A stretch of DNA of 64,000 nt from Flavobacterium aquariorum. GTDB taxonomy: Bacteria; Bacteroidota; Bacteroidia; Flavobacteriales; Flavobacteriaceae. The position numbers and the translations under genes were made by a program. This document shows, in pieces, positions 16,428 to 25,572 of this stretch. Under the pieces are notes generated by a model that searched no databases, was not told where the DNA came from, and worked only from the letters and a program-made list of their open reading frames with translations. Every line of letters begins with the position of its first letter. Position 1 is the stretch's first letter. The stretch spans positions 186,001-250,000 of the forward strand of contig NZ_QKXH01000001.1 in the NCBI RefSeq assembly GCF_003254745.1, given 5' to 3'.

Positions 16428-17588
16428 TTACAGAGTTCCTCGCAATTGTTGTTCGCGTTCTATTGATTCAAAAAGTGCTTTAAAGTTCCCTGCACCAAAT
16501 CCTTTTGCTCCCATTCTTTGAATAATTTCAAAAAACAAAGTTGGACGATCTTGAACAGGTTTGGTAAAAATTTGTAATAAATAACCATCTTCGTCTGCAT
16601 CGACCATAATGGCCAGTTTTTCTATTTCGGTCAAATCCTCTTTCATCATATCCATATGCACTCCCAATCGTTCAGGAATGGCCTCATAATAGGTATGTGG
16701 TGGTGCGGATAAAAACTCTACGCCTCTTGCTTTTAATTGTGAAACAGTTTTTATGATATCATCGGTGGCAATGGCGATATGCTGAATCCCGGGTCCCCCA
16801 TAAAAATCCAAGTATTCTTCAATTTGTGATTTTTTCTTTCCTTCGGCTGGCTCATTGATAGGGAATTTGATTCTTCCGTTTCCGTTGGACATCACTTTAC
16901 TCATCAAAGCCGAATATTCGGTATTGATTTGTTTGTCATCGAAAGAAAGGAAATTAACAAATCCCATTACGTCTTCATAGAATTTCACCCAAGTATTCAT
17001 TTCGTTCCAACCCACATTTCCAACCATGTGATCAATATATTTCAGACCTGTTGGTTCCGGATTGTAATCAGATTTCCATTCTTTGTATCCAGGCAAGAAA
17101 ATACCGTTGTAGTTTTTTCGTTCCACAAAAATATGAACCGTTTCTCCGTAAGTATAGATACCCGAACGTACTACTTCTCCAAACTCATCTTTCTCAACTG
17201 TTGGCTCCATAAAGGAACGAGCACCACGTTTCATGGTTTCTTCATAAGCACTTCTTGCATCTTCTACCCAAAGTGCGGCTACTTTTACACCATCCCCATG
17301 TTTTTTTAGATGATCATGAAGAGGAGAATCTTGCGTTAATGGAGTGGTTAAAACAATTCGGATCTTATCTTGTTTTAAAACATAAGAAGCCCTGTCTTTT
17401 ACTCCTGTTTCCAATCCGGCGTAGGCCAATGATTGATAACCAAAAGCCGTTTTATAATAATGTGCCGATTGTTTTGCGTTACCTACGTAGAACTCGACGT
17501 AATCGGTTCCTAAAAGCGGAAGGAAATCTTGCGCTCCTTCGAATATTTTCTCTAATCCGTATTCTACTGATTTAACTTCTTTTGCCAT
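16428..17588 (-). CDS. hppD: 4-hydroxyphenylpyruvate dioxygenase
   Basis: This 386-aa protein has two vicinal-oxygen-chelate halves. Iron ligands are visible in the C-terminal half: His in YIDHMVGNV, His in GIQHIAIATDD and Glu in FFEIIQRMG. The C-terminal helix region (GFGAGNFKALFESIEREQ) is typical. It converts 4-hydroxyphenylpyruvate to homogentisate in tyrosine breakdown, and the next pathway enzyme, homogentisate dioxygenase, lies upstream at 18168-19325. The broken four-helix-bundle gene and AT-rich repeats lie between the two. Confidence 0.97.
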   Translation of the reverse strand: MAKEVKSVEYGLEKIFEGAQDFLPLLGTDYVEFYVGNAKQSAHYYKTAFGYQSLAYAGLETGVKDRASYVLKQDKIRIVLTTPLTQDSPLHDHLKKHGDGVKVAALWVEDARSAYEETMKRGARSFMEPTVEKDEFGEVVRSGIYTYGETVHIFVERKNYNGIFLPGYKEWKSDYNPEPTGLKYIDHMVGNVGWNEMNTWVKFYEDVMGFVNFLSFDDKQINTEYSALMSKVMSNGNGRIKFPINEPAEGKKKSQIEEYLDFYGGPGIQHIAIATDDIIKTVSQLKARGVEFLSAPPHTYYEAIPERLGVHMDMMKEDLTEIEKLAIMVDADEDGYLLQIFTKPVQDRPTLFFEIIQRMGAKGFGAGNFKALFESIEREQQLRGTL

Positions 17589-17594
17589 GACTTT

Positions 17595-17690
17595 TTAATT
17601 AGAAAATGAGATAATTAGAAAATAAGATAATGTGCATTCCGATAAAAAATTATCTCATTGACACATTCACAAATAGTCTAATTATTTCAT
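17595..17690. repeat. AT-rich word repeats on the hppD side
   Basis: The words ATAATTAGAAAA and AATTAGAAAATGAG recur here, together with TTATCTCATTGACACATT. Related words appear on the other side of the frameshifted gene (18045-18167), partly in inverted orientation. No ORF, promoter or insertion-sequence end is visible. Confidence 0.5.
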
Positions 17691-18042
17691 TTTTGATGTT
17701 GATATTATTTTGTTTAAAATTTTTAAAATTTCTGAAAGATCATTTAATAAACGTTTACAATTTGGATATTCACTGTGGGCATCACATAAAAACAACCAAT
17801 ATTCTGTTTCATCTGCCTCTTTAATTGCAATCTTTAATTTATGTATAAAATCAGCTTTGCTTTCTGCATTTTTGTGATTCTTTTGAATTTGCTCCAATTG
17901 ATGTTCCGCTTTTTAATAATTGATTTGCAATTACAAACTTCTTCTCATCTTGTAATTCGTTTGTGTAGTCAATTATATTTAAGGCGAAATTGAAAGTTTT
18001 TATTAAAAGAGCATTGCCTTTATATTTTTCGTTGAAAGTCAT
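17682..18042 (-). pseudogene. Frameshifted four-helix-bundle (S23-like) protein gene
   Basis: Two overlapping minus-strand frames together encode one protein of about 119 aa. The first frame gives the family's start (YKGNALLIKTFNFALNII) and the motif LLKSGTSIGAN. The second continues NAESKADFIHKLKIAIKEA and TEYWLFL. Removing one T from the T5 run at 17869-17873 (plus strand) joins them exactly, so a one-base insertion in a homopolymer broke the gene, unless it is a sequencing error. These small helical proteins are related to ones encoded in 23S rRNA intervening sequences; their role is unknown. It sits between hppD and hmgA, flanked by AT-rich repeats. Confidence 0.8.
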
Positions 18043-18044
18043 GT

Positions 18045-18167
18045 TTAGAAAATTTGATAATTAGAAAATGAGTCAATTAGATAATTTACTGTAGGGTTAA
18101 AATTACAGATTTGTTTTAATTATCGCATTGCCCAATTATCTAATTTTCTAATTGGCACATTGACTAA
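18045..18167. repeat. AT-rich word repeats on the hmgA side
   Basis: GATAATTAGAAAATGAG and the inverted form CAATTATCTAATTTTCTAATT occur within 120 bases, with CACATTGACTAATTA near the hmgA end. They echo words found at 17595-17690 across the frameshifted gene. Confidence 0.5.
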
Positions 18168-19325
18168 TTATTCAACCCAAGATTTATAGTATTGTCCATC
18201 GTCGATCCCCATCGCTTCTTCGGTTACCATAAGCGGTCGGAAGGTATCGACCATTACTGCCAATTCCTGTGTATCCTTGTGTCCGATGCTGCGTTCCATA
18301 GCTCCTGGAGCTGGTCCGTGCGGAATTCCTTTTGGGTGTAATGTGATGTGTCCTTGCTCGATATTGTTACGACTCATGAAATCACCATCTACATAATACA
18401 GCACCTCGTCGCTGTCAATATTACTGTGATTGTATGGCGCCGGAATGGATTTTGGGTGGTAATCGTAAAGTCTTGGTACGAAAGAACAAACCACAAAAGT
18501 GCCTGTCTCGAATGTTTGGTGTACCGGTGGCGGTTGGTGTACACGCCCCGTTATAGGTTCAAAATTGTGAATCGAAAATCCATACGGAAAGTTGTAACCG
18601 TCCCAACCCACAACATCAAAAGGATGTGTTGCATAAACCACTTCATGCATCATGCCTTCTTTTTTCATTTTGATGATAAAATCTCCTTTTTCGTCATGCG
18701 ATTCTAATTCGTTTGGCAAAATAAAATCACGTTCACAAAACGGTGAATGTTCCAAGTGTTGTCCCGATTCATTTTTATAGCGTTTTGGTGTATAAAACGG
18801 AGAATAGGATTCTACATAAAACAAACGATTTTCTTCAGTTTCAAACTCGATTTGATAAATAATTCCACGCGGAATAATCAAATAGTCCCCATACTTGAAA
18901 GGAATATTTCCAAGCATAGTGCGGAGTTTTCCTTTGCCTTTGTGTATAAAAATCATTTCATCGGCATCGGCATTTTTATAGAAATAAGCAGTCAATGATT
19001 TTCTCGGTGCTGCCAATCCGATAATACAATCCTTATTGATTAACATGGCTTTTCGGCTGTCCAAGAAATCGTCTTCTGACTTCAATTCAAAGCCTTTCAA
19101 CAATAATGATTTTATGTTTTTCCCAATTGCAATTTTTGGCTCAACCGAATATGATTTTAGTATTTCTTTGACCTGAGTCGGTCGATGAATATGATAGGAC
19201 AACGAAGAATGGCCATGAAAACCCTCTGTGCCAAATAGTTGTTCGTAATATAAACCACCATTTGGCTTTTCAAACTGGGTGTGTCTTTTAGGAGGAATAT
19301 TTCCTAGTTTATGATATATTGGCAT
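18168..19325 (-). CDS. hmgA: Homogentisate 1,2-dioxygenase
   Basis: The 385-aa protein is cupin-like. It has the N-terminal segment MPIYHKLGNIPPKRHTQFEK, the cupin strands KYGDYLIIPRGIIYQIEFE, and a C-terminal metal site region with EVLYYVDGDFMSR and GIPHGPAPGAMERS. It opens the aromatic ring of homogentisate to maleylacetoacetate in tyrosine degradation, one step after HPPD. The start gives the usual N-terminus. No promoter box stands out in the 240 bases upstream. Confidence 0.95.
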   Translation of the reverse strand: MPIYHKLGNIPPKRHTQFEKPNGGLYYEQLFGTEGFHGHSSLSYHIHRPTQVKEILKSYSVEPKIAIGKNIKSLLLKGFELKSEDDFLDSRKAMLINKDCIIGLAAPRKSLTAYFYKNADADEMIFIHKGKGKLRTMLGNIPFKYGDYLIIPRGIIYQIEFETEENRLFYVESYSPFYTPKRYKNESGQHLEHSPFCERDFILPNELESHDEKGDFIIKMKKEGMMHEVVYATHPFDVVGWDGYNFPYGFSIHNFEPITGRVHQPPPVHQTFETGTFVVCSFVPRLYDYHPKSIPAPYNHSNIDSDEVLYYVDGDFMSRNNIEQGHITLHPKGIPHGPAPGAMERSIGHKDTQELAVMVDTFRPLMVTEEAMGIDDGQYYKSWVE

Positions 19326-19568
19326 AACAATTTAAATTAGATAGTAAACAATTCGTAAAAATCATAGTGTCAAATAGTTTCCTTTTTTTAAGCAAAACTT
19401 TGATATACAGAATAAAGTATTCAATTCTTTGACAATACTAATAGGCTAATTGCACCAATAAAATCACTCTGGATTTCTTTTGATTAGGAATTGAAGATAC
19501 TCTAATAAACCCGTCCAATTTGTTTTCATAATTACAAATATCGTAATTTTTATTTAAAAAAATACAAA

Positions 19569-21764
19569 TTAAAACATAAATCCAACACTAAACCAAAGGT
19601 ATGAATTTGAGGTTTCCGGAGACCAGGAATATTTTATTTCGACTGGACCAATAACGGTTTCCAATCCGTAACCTAAGGCATATCCTGAATACTTGGGCCA
19701 TGAAATCCAATCAAGGGAATCGTATAAATCATCTTCTAAATTGGCATAATTGGCAGAAAGATTAAGATGATTCTTTTTGAAAATTTCAAAATCAAGTGTA
19801 ATAGAACTTTCCAAATAACTATTGCCTGCAATACTTAAATAATCATAGCCATAAAAATACTTGAAATTATTTGTATTATTAAATCCATAACCTCCCAAAA
19901 TAAAGTCGAAATAAGGCAAGGTTTTATTACCAATTGAGGCTCCCGCTTCGGCCTGAAACTTTATTGTTGTATTTTTAAAAATTGTTCTTGCAATACCAGC
20001 TTCGCCACTTACAATAGAGAAGGGTTCAAAATTTGCTGAACTTTCAGATGAAAACATATAAAACTGTTGATTTCCAGAAAAGTACCAGCCTTTTTTAGGG
20101 AAGTATTTATTGTCATAGGAATCATATTTAATATATCCAAAGAGGCTAAAATAATTGCTTTTAGTAATTGTTGGTTCCAACTCAAGTGTTTCGGAGGTAA
20201 TATCGAGATATTCAAATTCAGCTCCAACACCGATAAGGAATTTTTGGGCAAATATAGATTGTATATACACTTGATTTGACAAATCAAGATAATCAATATT
20301 TATAGAATTTGTACCGTCGCTATTATAAGTAATCACACTAACTGGAATGTTTTTGTTGAATTGGTGCAATTGAGACTTAAAACCATAACTCAACTGAAAT
20401 CCATTATCGATATAGTAATCAAAGTAATATCTTATATTGTCTCCCAAAACCAAATCGGCTGATAAAAAATCATTTTTAAAAAACGTTTTTTTGTTGGTCA
20501 CATTGGCCAAAATAGCACTTTTATACAAACCATCGTAGTGCAATCCAAATTTTAATTGTGTTTTCACAGAACTTTCGGTTAACGTAAGAATCAAATCATC
20601 ATAGGCTCCATTTTTTTCAAAATAATAACTCATGGCACTAAAATTCTGTGTTGCATTAAGGTTATTTATCCCTGTTTCCACATCTTTAAAACTTATTTTG
20701 GATCCCGGCTTAAAGTTTAATTTCCCGATAATATAGTCCCTCGAATAATTTTGCAGTTCATTTGTTTTAATATCCACAATCGTCAAGCTATCAGTCTCTA
20801 CTTTTAACTTAGGTTTATGGTAAGGATTCGCTTTATCAACCAAAAGGTCAATTTTTTCATATACTGCAAAAGTGGCATCTTCTCCTTTTTTAATAATTTC
20901 AGCGGCTTTGTCAAAGGTTACCACTCCGTAATTTTTTACGTCTGGTTTGATATAGACTTCCGTTAGATTTGCATTTGTTTTCATTCTTTCAATCATCTGC
21001 AAATTGGTGATTTGAAAGAAAATTTTTGAAGCACTCCTTAATTCGTCTTTACTGAGTAAACCCGATTGCACATCAACTCCTATTATTATATCGGCACCCA
21101 TTTTCCGGACTTCTTCAATAGGGTAATTATTGATTACTCCTCCATCAACAATAAGGTTATTATCAATTACTACCGGTGCAAATATGGATGGCAAAGAAGA
21201 ACTTCCCGTAATTGCCTGGGCCAAAATTCCTTTACCAAAGACCACTTGTTCCCCTAGTGCAATATTGGTTCCTACACATAGAAATGGAATTGGCAGTTCA
21301 TTAAAATCACGAACATGCCGAACCGGCAATGTCAATCGACTCAACAAATTGAAATTATACATTCCTTTTGACAATGCCTCGGGTGCACCAATACTGAATT
21401 TATTAAAAGGAAGTGTCAAGGCATACAATTCATCATTTCTCTTTTCATAAAAATTTTTGGAAGACCGCGGAATATAATCGTTCAGGACATTGCTGAAGTT
21501 GGTTACGTCAATAATAGAATCAATTTGTTTGGCATTATATCCCATCGCATAAAGTCCGCCTATAACGGCCCCCATACTGGTTCCTCCTATGTAATCTATC
21601 TTTATTCCAGCATCTTCCAATACATTTAAAACACCAATATGAGCAAACCCTTTGGCTCCGCCTCCACTCAACACCAAACCTATTTTAGGCCTTTTGACTG
21701 TGTCTTGGGAAAATGAATTCAAACAAGTAAAAAACAAAAGAATAAAAATCAGTATTCTATACAT
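19569..21764 (-). CDS. Patatin-like phospholipase with C-terminal outer-membrane barrel
   Basis: The product is 731 aa. A signal peptide (ILIFILLFFTCLNSFSQ) precedes a patatin domain with the oxyanion loop LSGGGAKGFAH, nucleophile serine in GTSMG and the catalytic Asp in VDGGVINNYP. A POTRA-like segment and a surface-antigen beta-barrel ending VGFMF follow. This matches self-translocating type Vd autotransporter lipases (PlpD/FplA). The ATG at 21764 replaces an in-frame TTG at 21773 and lies 10 bases after the uvrC stop, so the two genes form a unit. The lipid substrate is unknown. Confidence 0.92.
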   Translation of the reverse strand: MYRILIFILLFFTCLNSFSQDTVKRPKIGLVLSGGGAKGFAHIGVLNVLEDAGIKIDYIGGTSMGAVIGGLYAMGYNAKQIDSIIDVTNFSNVLNDYIPRSSKNFYEKRNDELYALTLPFNKFSIGAPEALSKGMYNFNLLSRLTLPVRHVRDFNELPIPFLCVGTNIALGEQVVFGKGILAQAITGSSSLPSIFAPVVIDNNLIVDGGVINNYPIEEVRKMGADIIIGVDVQSGLLSKDELRSASKIFFQITNLQMIERMKTNANLTEVYIKPDVKNYGVVTFDKAAEIIKKGEDATFAVYEKIDLLVDKANPYHKPKLKVETDSLTIVDIKTNELQNYSRDYIIGKLNFKPGSKISFKDVETGINNLNATQNFSAMSYYFEKNGAYDDLILTLTESSVKTQLKFGLHYDGLYKSAILANVTNKKTFFKNDFLSADLVLGDNIRYYFDYYIDNGFQLSYGFKSQLHQFNKNIPVSVITYNSDGTNSINIDYLDLSNQVYIQSIFAQKFLIGVGAEFEYLDITSETLELEPTITKSNYFSLFGYIKYDSYDNKYFPKKGWYFSGNQQFYMFSSESSANFEPFSIVSGEAGIARTIFKNTTIKFQAEAGASIGNKTLPYFDFILGGYGFNNTNNFKYFYGYDYLSIAGNSYLESSITLDFEIFKKNHLNLSANYANLEDDLYDSLDWISWPKYSGYALGYGLETVIGPVEIKYSWSPETSNSYLWFSVGFMF

Positions 21765-21774
21765 AAAGGGCAAA

Positions 21775-23568
21775 TTACTTTGTTTTGTAAAAGTCGGTAA
21801 TTTTTTTGGCTTTTGATATACCTATAACGTCAGAAATTTCTTTTTCAGTCGCCAATTTCAATCTTTTAACACTTTTAAAATGTTGAATTAACGTCAGCAT
21901 TGTTTTTTCTCCAATTCCGGGAATACTTTCTATAGAAGAATTCAACGCTTCCTTACTTCTTTTATCACGGTGAAACGTAATTCCAAAACGGTGCGCCTCA
22001 TTTCGCAATTGCTGAATGACCTTCAAAGTTTCTGATCTTTTATCCAAATACAAAGGGACAGAATCTCCAGGATAAAACAACTCCTCCAGTCTTTTGGCAA
22101 TTCCTATAATGGCAATTTTACCTCGTAATCCCAAAGCATCAATACTTTTTAAAGCCGATGACAATTGTCCTTTTCCTCCGTCGATAATAATCAAATTGGG
22201 TAATGGTTCGTTTTCGTCCAATAATCTTTTGTAACGACGATAGACTATCTCTTCCATCGAGGCAAAATCGTCCGGACCAACTACGGTTTTGACATTAAAA
22301 TGCCTATAATCCTTCTTGCTTGCTTTTCCATCTTTGAATACTACGCAAGCAGCTACAGGATTAGTTCCTTGAATGTTTGAATTATCAAAACATTCTATAT
22401 GTCTTGGTTCCACCGGCAATCGTAAATCACTTTTCATCTGTGCCATGATTCTATTGGTATGACGATCTGGGTCTACTATTTGCAATTGTTTCAGCTGTTC
22501 TATTCTATAAAACTTGGCGTTACGGATCGACAAATCCAATATTTGCTTTTTGTCGCCCAATTGCGGAACCGTAATTTTTATCGTTGGACCCAAATCCACT
22601 TCAAAAGGGACAATCACTTCCTTGGACATTAACTGAAAACGTTCCCGCAATTCTATTATGGCCAATTCCAATAGCTCTTCATCCGTTTCCTCTAGCTTCT
22701 TCTTGATTTCCATGGTGTGCGAACGAATAATTGATCCATGCGAAATTTGCAGGAAATTTATAAAAGCGGCGCTTTCGTCAGAAACAATTGAGAAAACATC
22801 GATATTGGTAATCTTCGGGTTTACAATCGTAGAACGTGATTGATAATTTTCCAAAATTTCTATCTTTTCTTTTATCTTTTGCGCCTCTTCAAAATGCATA
22901 TCCTGAGCCAAACTGGTCATAAGACGCTTGAAATCTTTCATGCTTTCCTTGAAATTCCCTTTTAGAATTTCCCGAATGGCATCAACTTGCTTTTGATAAT
23001 GCTCCAATGTTTCAAAACCTTCACAAGGTCCTTTGCAGTTGCCAATATGATATTCCAAACACACTTTGAATTTTCCGCTATCAATATTGCTTTTACTCAA
23101 ATCGTAGTTACAGGTTCGTAGTGGATAGAGTTCTTTTATTAAATCTAGAATCGTATGAACGGTCTTGAAACTGGTATAAGGACCAAAATACTCAGACCCG
23201 TCTTTGACCATTCTTCGGGTGGCAAAAAGGCGCGAAAAAGGCTCCTTCTTTATACACAACCACGGATAGCTTTTATCATCCCTCAACAGCACATTGTATC
23301 TGGGTTGCAGGGTTTTTATAAGATTGTTTTCCAATAACAATGCATCAGTTTCTGTGGGAACAACAATGTGTTTTATGGTTACAATTTTCTTAACCAGCAC
23401 GTTGGTTTTTGCCGTATCGTGAATTTTATTGAAATACGAAGTGACTCTTTTCTTAAGATTCTTGGCTTTGCCCACATACAAAATCTTCCCTTCCTTATCG
23501 TAATATTGATATACGCCAGGACCATCCGGTAGAGTTTGTATTTGTAAGGCTAAATTAGGGTTGGTCAT
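21775..23568 (-). CDS. uvrC: UvrABC excinuclease subunit C
   Basis: This 597-aa protein has the N-terminal GIY-YIG nuclease (GPGVYQYYD, ILYVGKAKNLKKR), a cysteine cluster (CNYDLS, CLEYHIGNCKGPCEG), a UvrB-binding UVR helix (FEEAQKIKEKIEILENYQ), an RNase H-like C-nuclease (IECFDNSNIQGTNPVA, IIDGGKGQL) and terminal helix-hairpin-helix motifs (SIPGIGEKTMLTL, VIGISKAKKI). It makes both incisions around a DNA lesion. It is the first gene of a unit with the patatin-like gene. Confidence 0.98.
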   Translation of the reverse strand: MTNPNLALQIQTLPDGPGVYQYYDKEGKILYVGKAKNLKKRVTSYFNKIHDTAKTNVLVKKIVTIKHIVVPTETDALLLENNLIKTLQPRYNVLLRDDKSYPWLCIKKEPFSRLFATRRMVKDGSEYFGPYTSFKTVHTILDLIKELYPLRTCNYDLSKSNIDSGKFKVCLEYHIGNCKGPCEGFETLEHYQKQVDAIREILKGNFKESMKDFKRLMTSLAQDMHFEEAQKIKEKIEILENYQSRSTIVNPKITNIDVFSIVSDESAAFINFLQISHGSIIRSHTMEIKKKLEETDEELLELAIIELRERFQLMSKEVIVPFEVDLGPTIKITVPQLGDKKQILDLSIRNAKFYRIEQLKQLQIVDPDRHTNRIMAQMKSDLRLPVEPRHIECFDNSNIQGTNPVAACVVFKDGKASKKDYRHFNVKTVVGPDDFASMEEIVYRRYKRLLDENEPLPNLIIIDGGKGQLSSALKSIDALGLRGKIAIIGIAKRLEELFYPGDSVPLYLDKRSETLKVIQQLRNEAHRFGITFHRDKRSKEALNSSIESIPGIGEKTMLTLIQHFKSVKRLKLATEKEISDVIGISKAKKITDFYKTK

Positions 23569-23926
23569 TGGGATTTAAGAATGCAGATTATCTATTCGCA
23601 AATTAACTTTCAGTATACAAATATACTCATTAATCTTTTTTTGTTAAAGCTAGATCCATTAATTCCCATCATCCTAAACATTCTGATTATAGTTTCAGAT
23701 AGTTTATTCGTGCATATAACGTCATTTTTTAAATTCAATCATTAAAAAATTAATTAAACTTATTAAATTTTTATAAAATATATTTAAAATTTTAATACTA
23801 TTTTTTTAAAATTTAACTGATATAATTCTATTTTTTAATATTTATAAATAAAATTTTATTTACTATACTTAATTTTTTAAACATATTTTTTATATTTTTA
23901 TATAAAATACTTAAAACTAACACAAT
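23569..23926. other. Intergenic region with an extreme AT-rich tract
   Basis: Apart from the uvrC promoter, the part from about 23720 to 23920 consists almost wholly of A and T, with long runs of each and hardly any G. No ORF or terminator is visible. Such tracts are often curved and bound by nucleoid proteins. The downstream gene starts right at its edge. Confidence 0.7.
23618..23648 (-). promoter_or_regulatory. Promoter of uvrC
   Basis: On the minus strand TTTA (23645-23648) lies 19 bases before TATATTTG (23618-23625). The uvrC ATG follows about 50 bases downstream. Confidence 0.6.
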
Positions 23927-24403
23927 ATGCCAATAGAGAATTTAGGTAAAATCCATTTTTCGAAACAGCAAATTCAGGACATTAACAAAGCCCTGACCAC
24001 GCTGACGGATACTTTGGCGGGAATGTCAGTGAACTTGACCGCTGCTGAACACCAGAAATATGGCAGAGTGAAAGAGAAAAACAAATTGCTTATTGACAAA
24101 GTAAAAAATTACCATGATAACCAGCCCCGCCTGCAGTCGCCGGAAGTAGACTGGAAGGAATTTGATCTTGATTATGAAAATCGGTTACAGGCTTCACAAA
24201 TGTTATTGAAAATAAAGGCCATCGAAAGCCAGCTCATCAACATAAAAATCCTAGGCGACTATGATAATTATACCGATGCGCTGCGGGATTATCAATATGC
24301 CAAATACAAAAACAGATTTGCGAATGAAAGTGGCTATTCAAAAAAAATTGAAGATATGATTGTCTTTTTTCCAAGAACGGGTATAACCAAAAAGGAGGTC
24401 TAA
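23927..24403 (+). CDS. Conserved hypothetical protein, predicted all-helical
   Basis: This 158-aa soluble protein starts MPIENLGKIHFSKQQIQDI and is predicted to be almost entirely helical, with no signal peptide or cysteine-based site. I recall similar proteins of about 155 aa, with the same MPIENLGK start and an NKLL-K--DY pattern, as recurrent unknowns in Bacteroidota, sometimes in several copies per genome. Its codons look richer in G and C (for example CTG, ACG, GCG runs near the start) than its neighbours, and it follows an extreme AT tract. Both suggest separate ancestry. Function unknown. Confidence 0.7.
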   Translation: MPIENLGKIHFSKQQIQDINKALTTLTDTLAGMSVNLTAAEHQKYGRVKEKNKLLIDKVKNYHDNQPRLQSPEVDWKEFDLDYENRLQASQMLLKIKAIESQLINIKILGDYDNYTDALRDYQYAKYKNRFANESGYSKKIEDMIVFFPRTGITKKEV

Positions 24404-24522
24404 AATGATTTATTTGCAATAGCGAATAGCATTTTTGTTGTTTTCATAAAGATTTTCATTTGGATCTACAACTTCTGATCTCGCCCAATAATAATTTTTA
24501 TATTTAAGCTTTATTTTACAGT

Positions 24523-25509
24523 ATGAAAGACTCAAAACCATTAGTGATTTTTGGCGAAAGCGTTTTGCCTGGAGAAAGTAAAACTATTCAACTGGAAATT
24601 GCACGATTGCATAGCACGACCAAACTGACTATTCCGATTATTATAAAACGTTCCAAAATCGAAGGTCCTGTTGTACTTTTTTCAGGAGGGATTCATGGAG
24701 ATGAATTTAACGGTATTGAAATCGTGAGGCAACTCATCACCAAAAAAATAAACAAACCCAAAAAAGGCACTATCATTTGCATTCCCATCATAAACATATA
24801 TGGATTTATAAATAAATCAAGGGATTTTCCTGACGGAAGAGATTTGAACCGCGTTTTTCCGGGAAGCAAAAAAGGGTCGCTGGCCAGTCGATTTGCCTAC
24901 CATATTATTACCGACATTATGCCTCTCGTGGATTATGCAGTCGATTTTCATGCAGGAGGAGCCGGACGATTTAATGCTCCACAAATTAGGCTTACGCCAA
25001 ATAACCCCAGTGTAAAAATATTGGCAGATGCCTTTAATGCCCCTTTTACCTTATTCTCAAAAAATATTGCGGGCTCTTTTAGAAGTTCAAGTGAAAAAAT
25101 AAACGTAAAAATGTTGCTTTTTGAAGGTGGAAAATCTTTGGACATTAATCATGATGTAGCCCAAGAAGGCATCAATGGGGTCAAGCGTCTTTTGAAGCAT
25201 TTGGATATGCTTGATCCAAAACAATTTGCTCCAACCCAAAAAAAACAAACCATTTACATCGAAAAATCGGGTTGGCTACGGGCTAAATGTTCTGGCTTAT
25301 TGATAGACAACAATCTGGTTGGTCAGTTTGTAAAAAAAGGAGCTGTCCTTGGAATGATAACAGATCCTTTTGGAAAATTTGAACGTAAGATTAAAGCCCC
25401 GAATGATGGCTACGTCCTCAATGCCAATCATTCTCCCATTGTTTATCAGGGAGATGCGATTTATCATCTTTCCAATACAGGAGAAGACGAACAAGAAGAA
25501 GAAGATTAA
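24523..25509 (+). CDS. Succinylglutamate desuccinylase/aspartoacylase-family zinc hydrolase
   Basis: This 328-aa M14-type protein has zinc-ligand motifs GGIHGDEFNGIEIVRQL (His and Glu) and VDFHAGG (His), and the substrate-binding GRDLNRVFPG. The C-terminal 80 residues form a lipoyl-like beta domain (GLLIDNNLVGQFVKKGAVLG) ending in an acidic tail. Members deacylate N-acyl amino acids. This subtype is often encoded next to a RimK-like glutamate ligase, which is absent here, so the substrate is open. Confidence 0.88.
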   Translation: MKDSKPLVIFGESVLPGESKTIQLEIARLHSTTKLTIPIIIKRSKIEGPVVLFSGGIHGDEFNGIEIVRQLITKKINKPKKGTIICIPIINIYGFINKSRDFPDGRDLNRVFPGSKKGSLASRFAYHIITDIMPLVDYAVDFHAGGAGRFNAPQIRLTPNNPSVKILADAFNAPFTLFSKNIAGSFRSSSEKINVKMLLFEGGKSLDINHDVAQEGINGVKRLLKHLDMLDPKQFAPTQKKQTIYIEKSGWLRAKCSGLLIDNNLVGQFVKKGAVLGMITDPFGKFERKIKAPNDGYVLNANHSPIVYQGDAIYHLSNTGEDEQEEED

Positions 25510-25548
25510 AACCTAACAATTATCATATTTTCAACACTTCAACATTCT

Positions 25549-25556
25549 TATTTTTG
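25549..25556 (+). promoter_or_regulatory. -7 box ahead of the PLP decarboxylase-like gene
   Basis: TATTTTTG matches TAnnTTTG and lies 16 bases before the ATG at 25573. No TTTG is seen at the usual distance upstream. Confidence 0.4.
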
Positions 25557-25572
25557 AATAAAATTTAAGATT

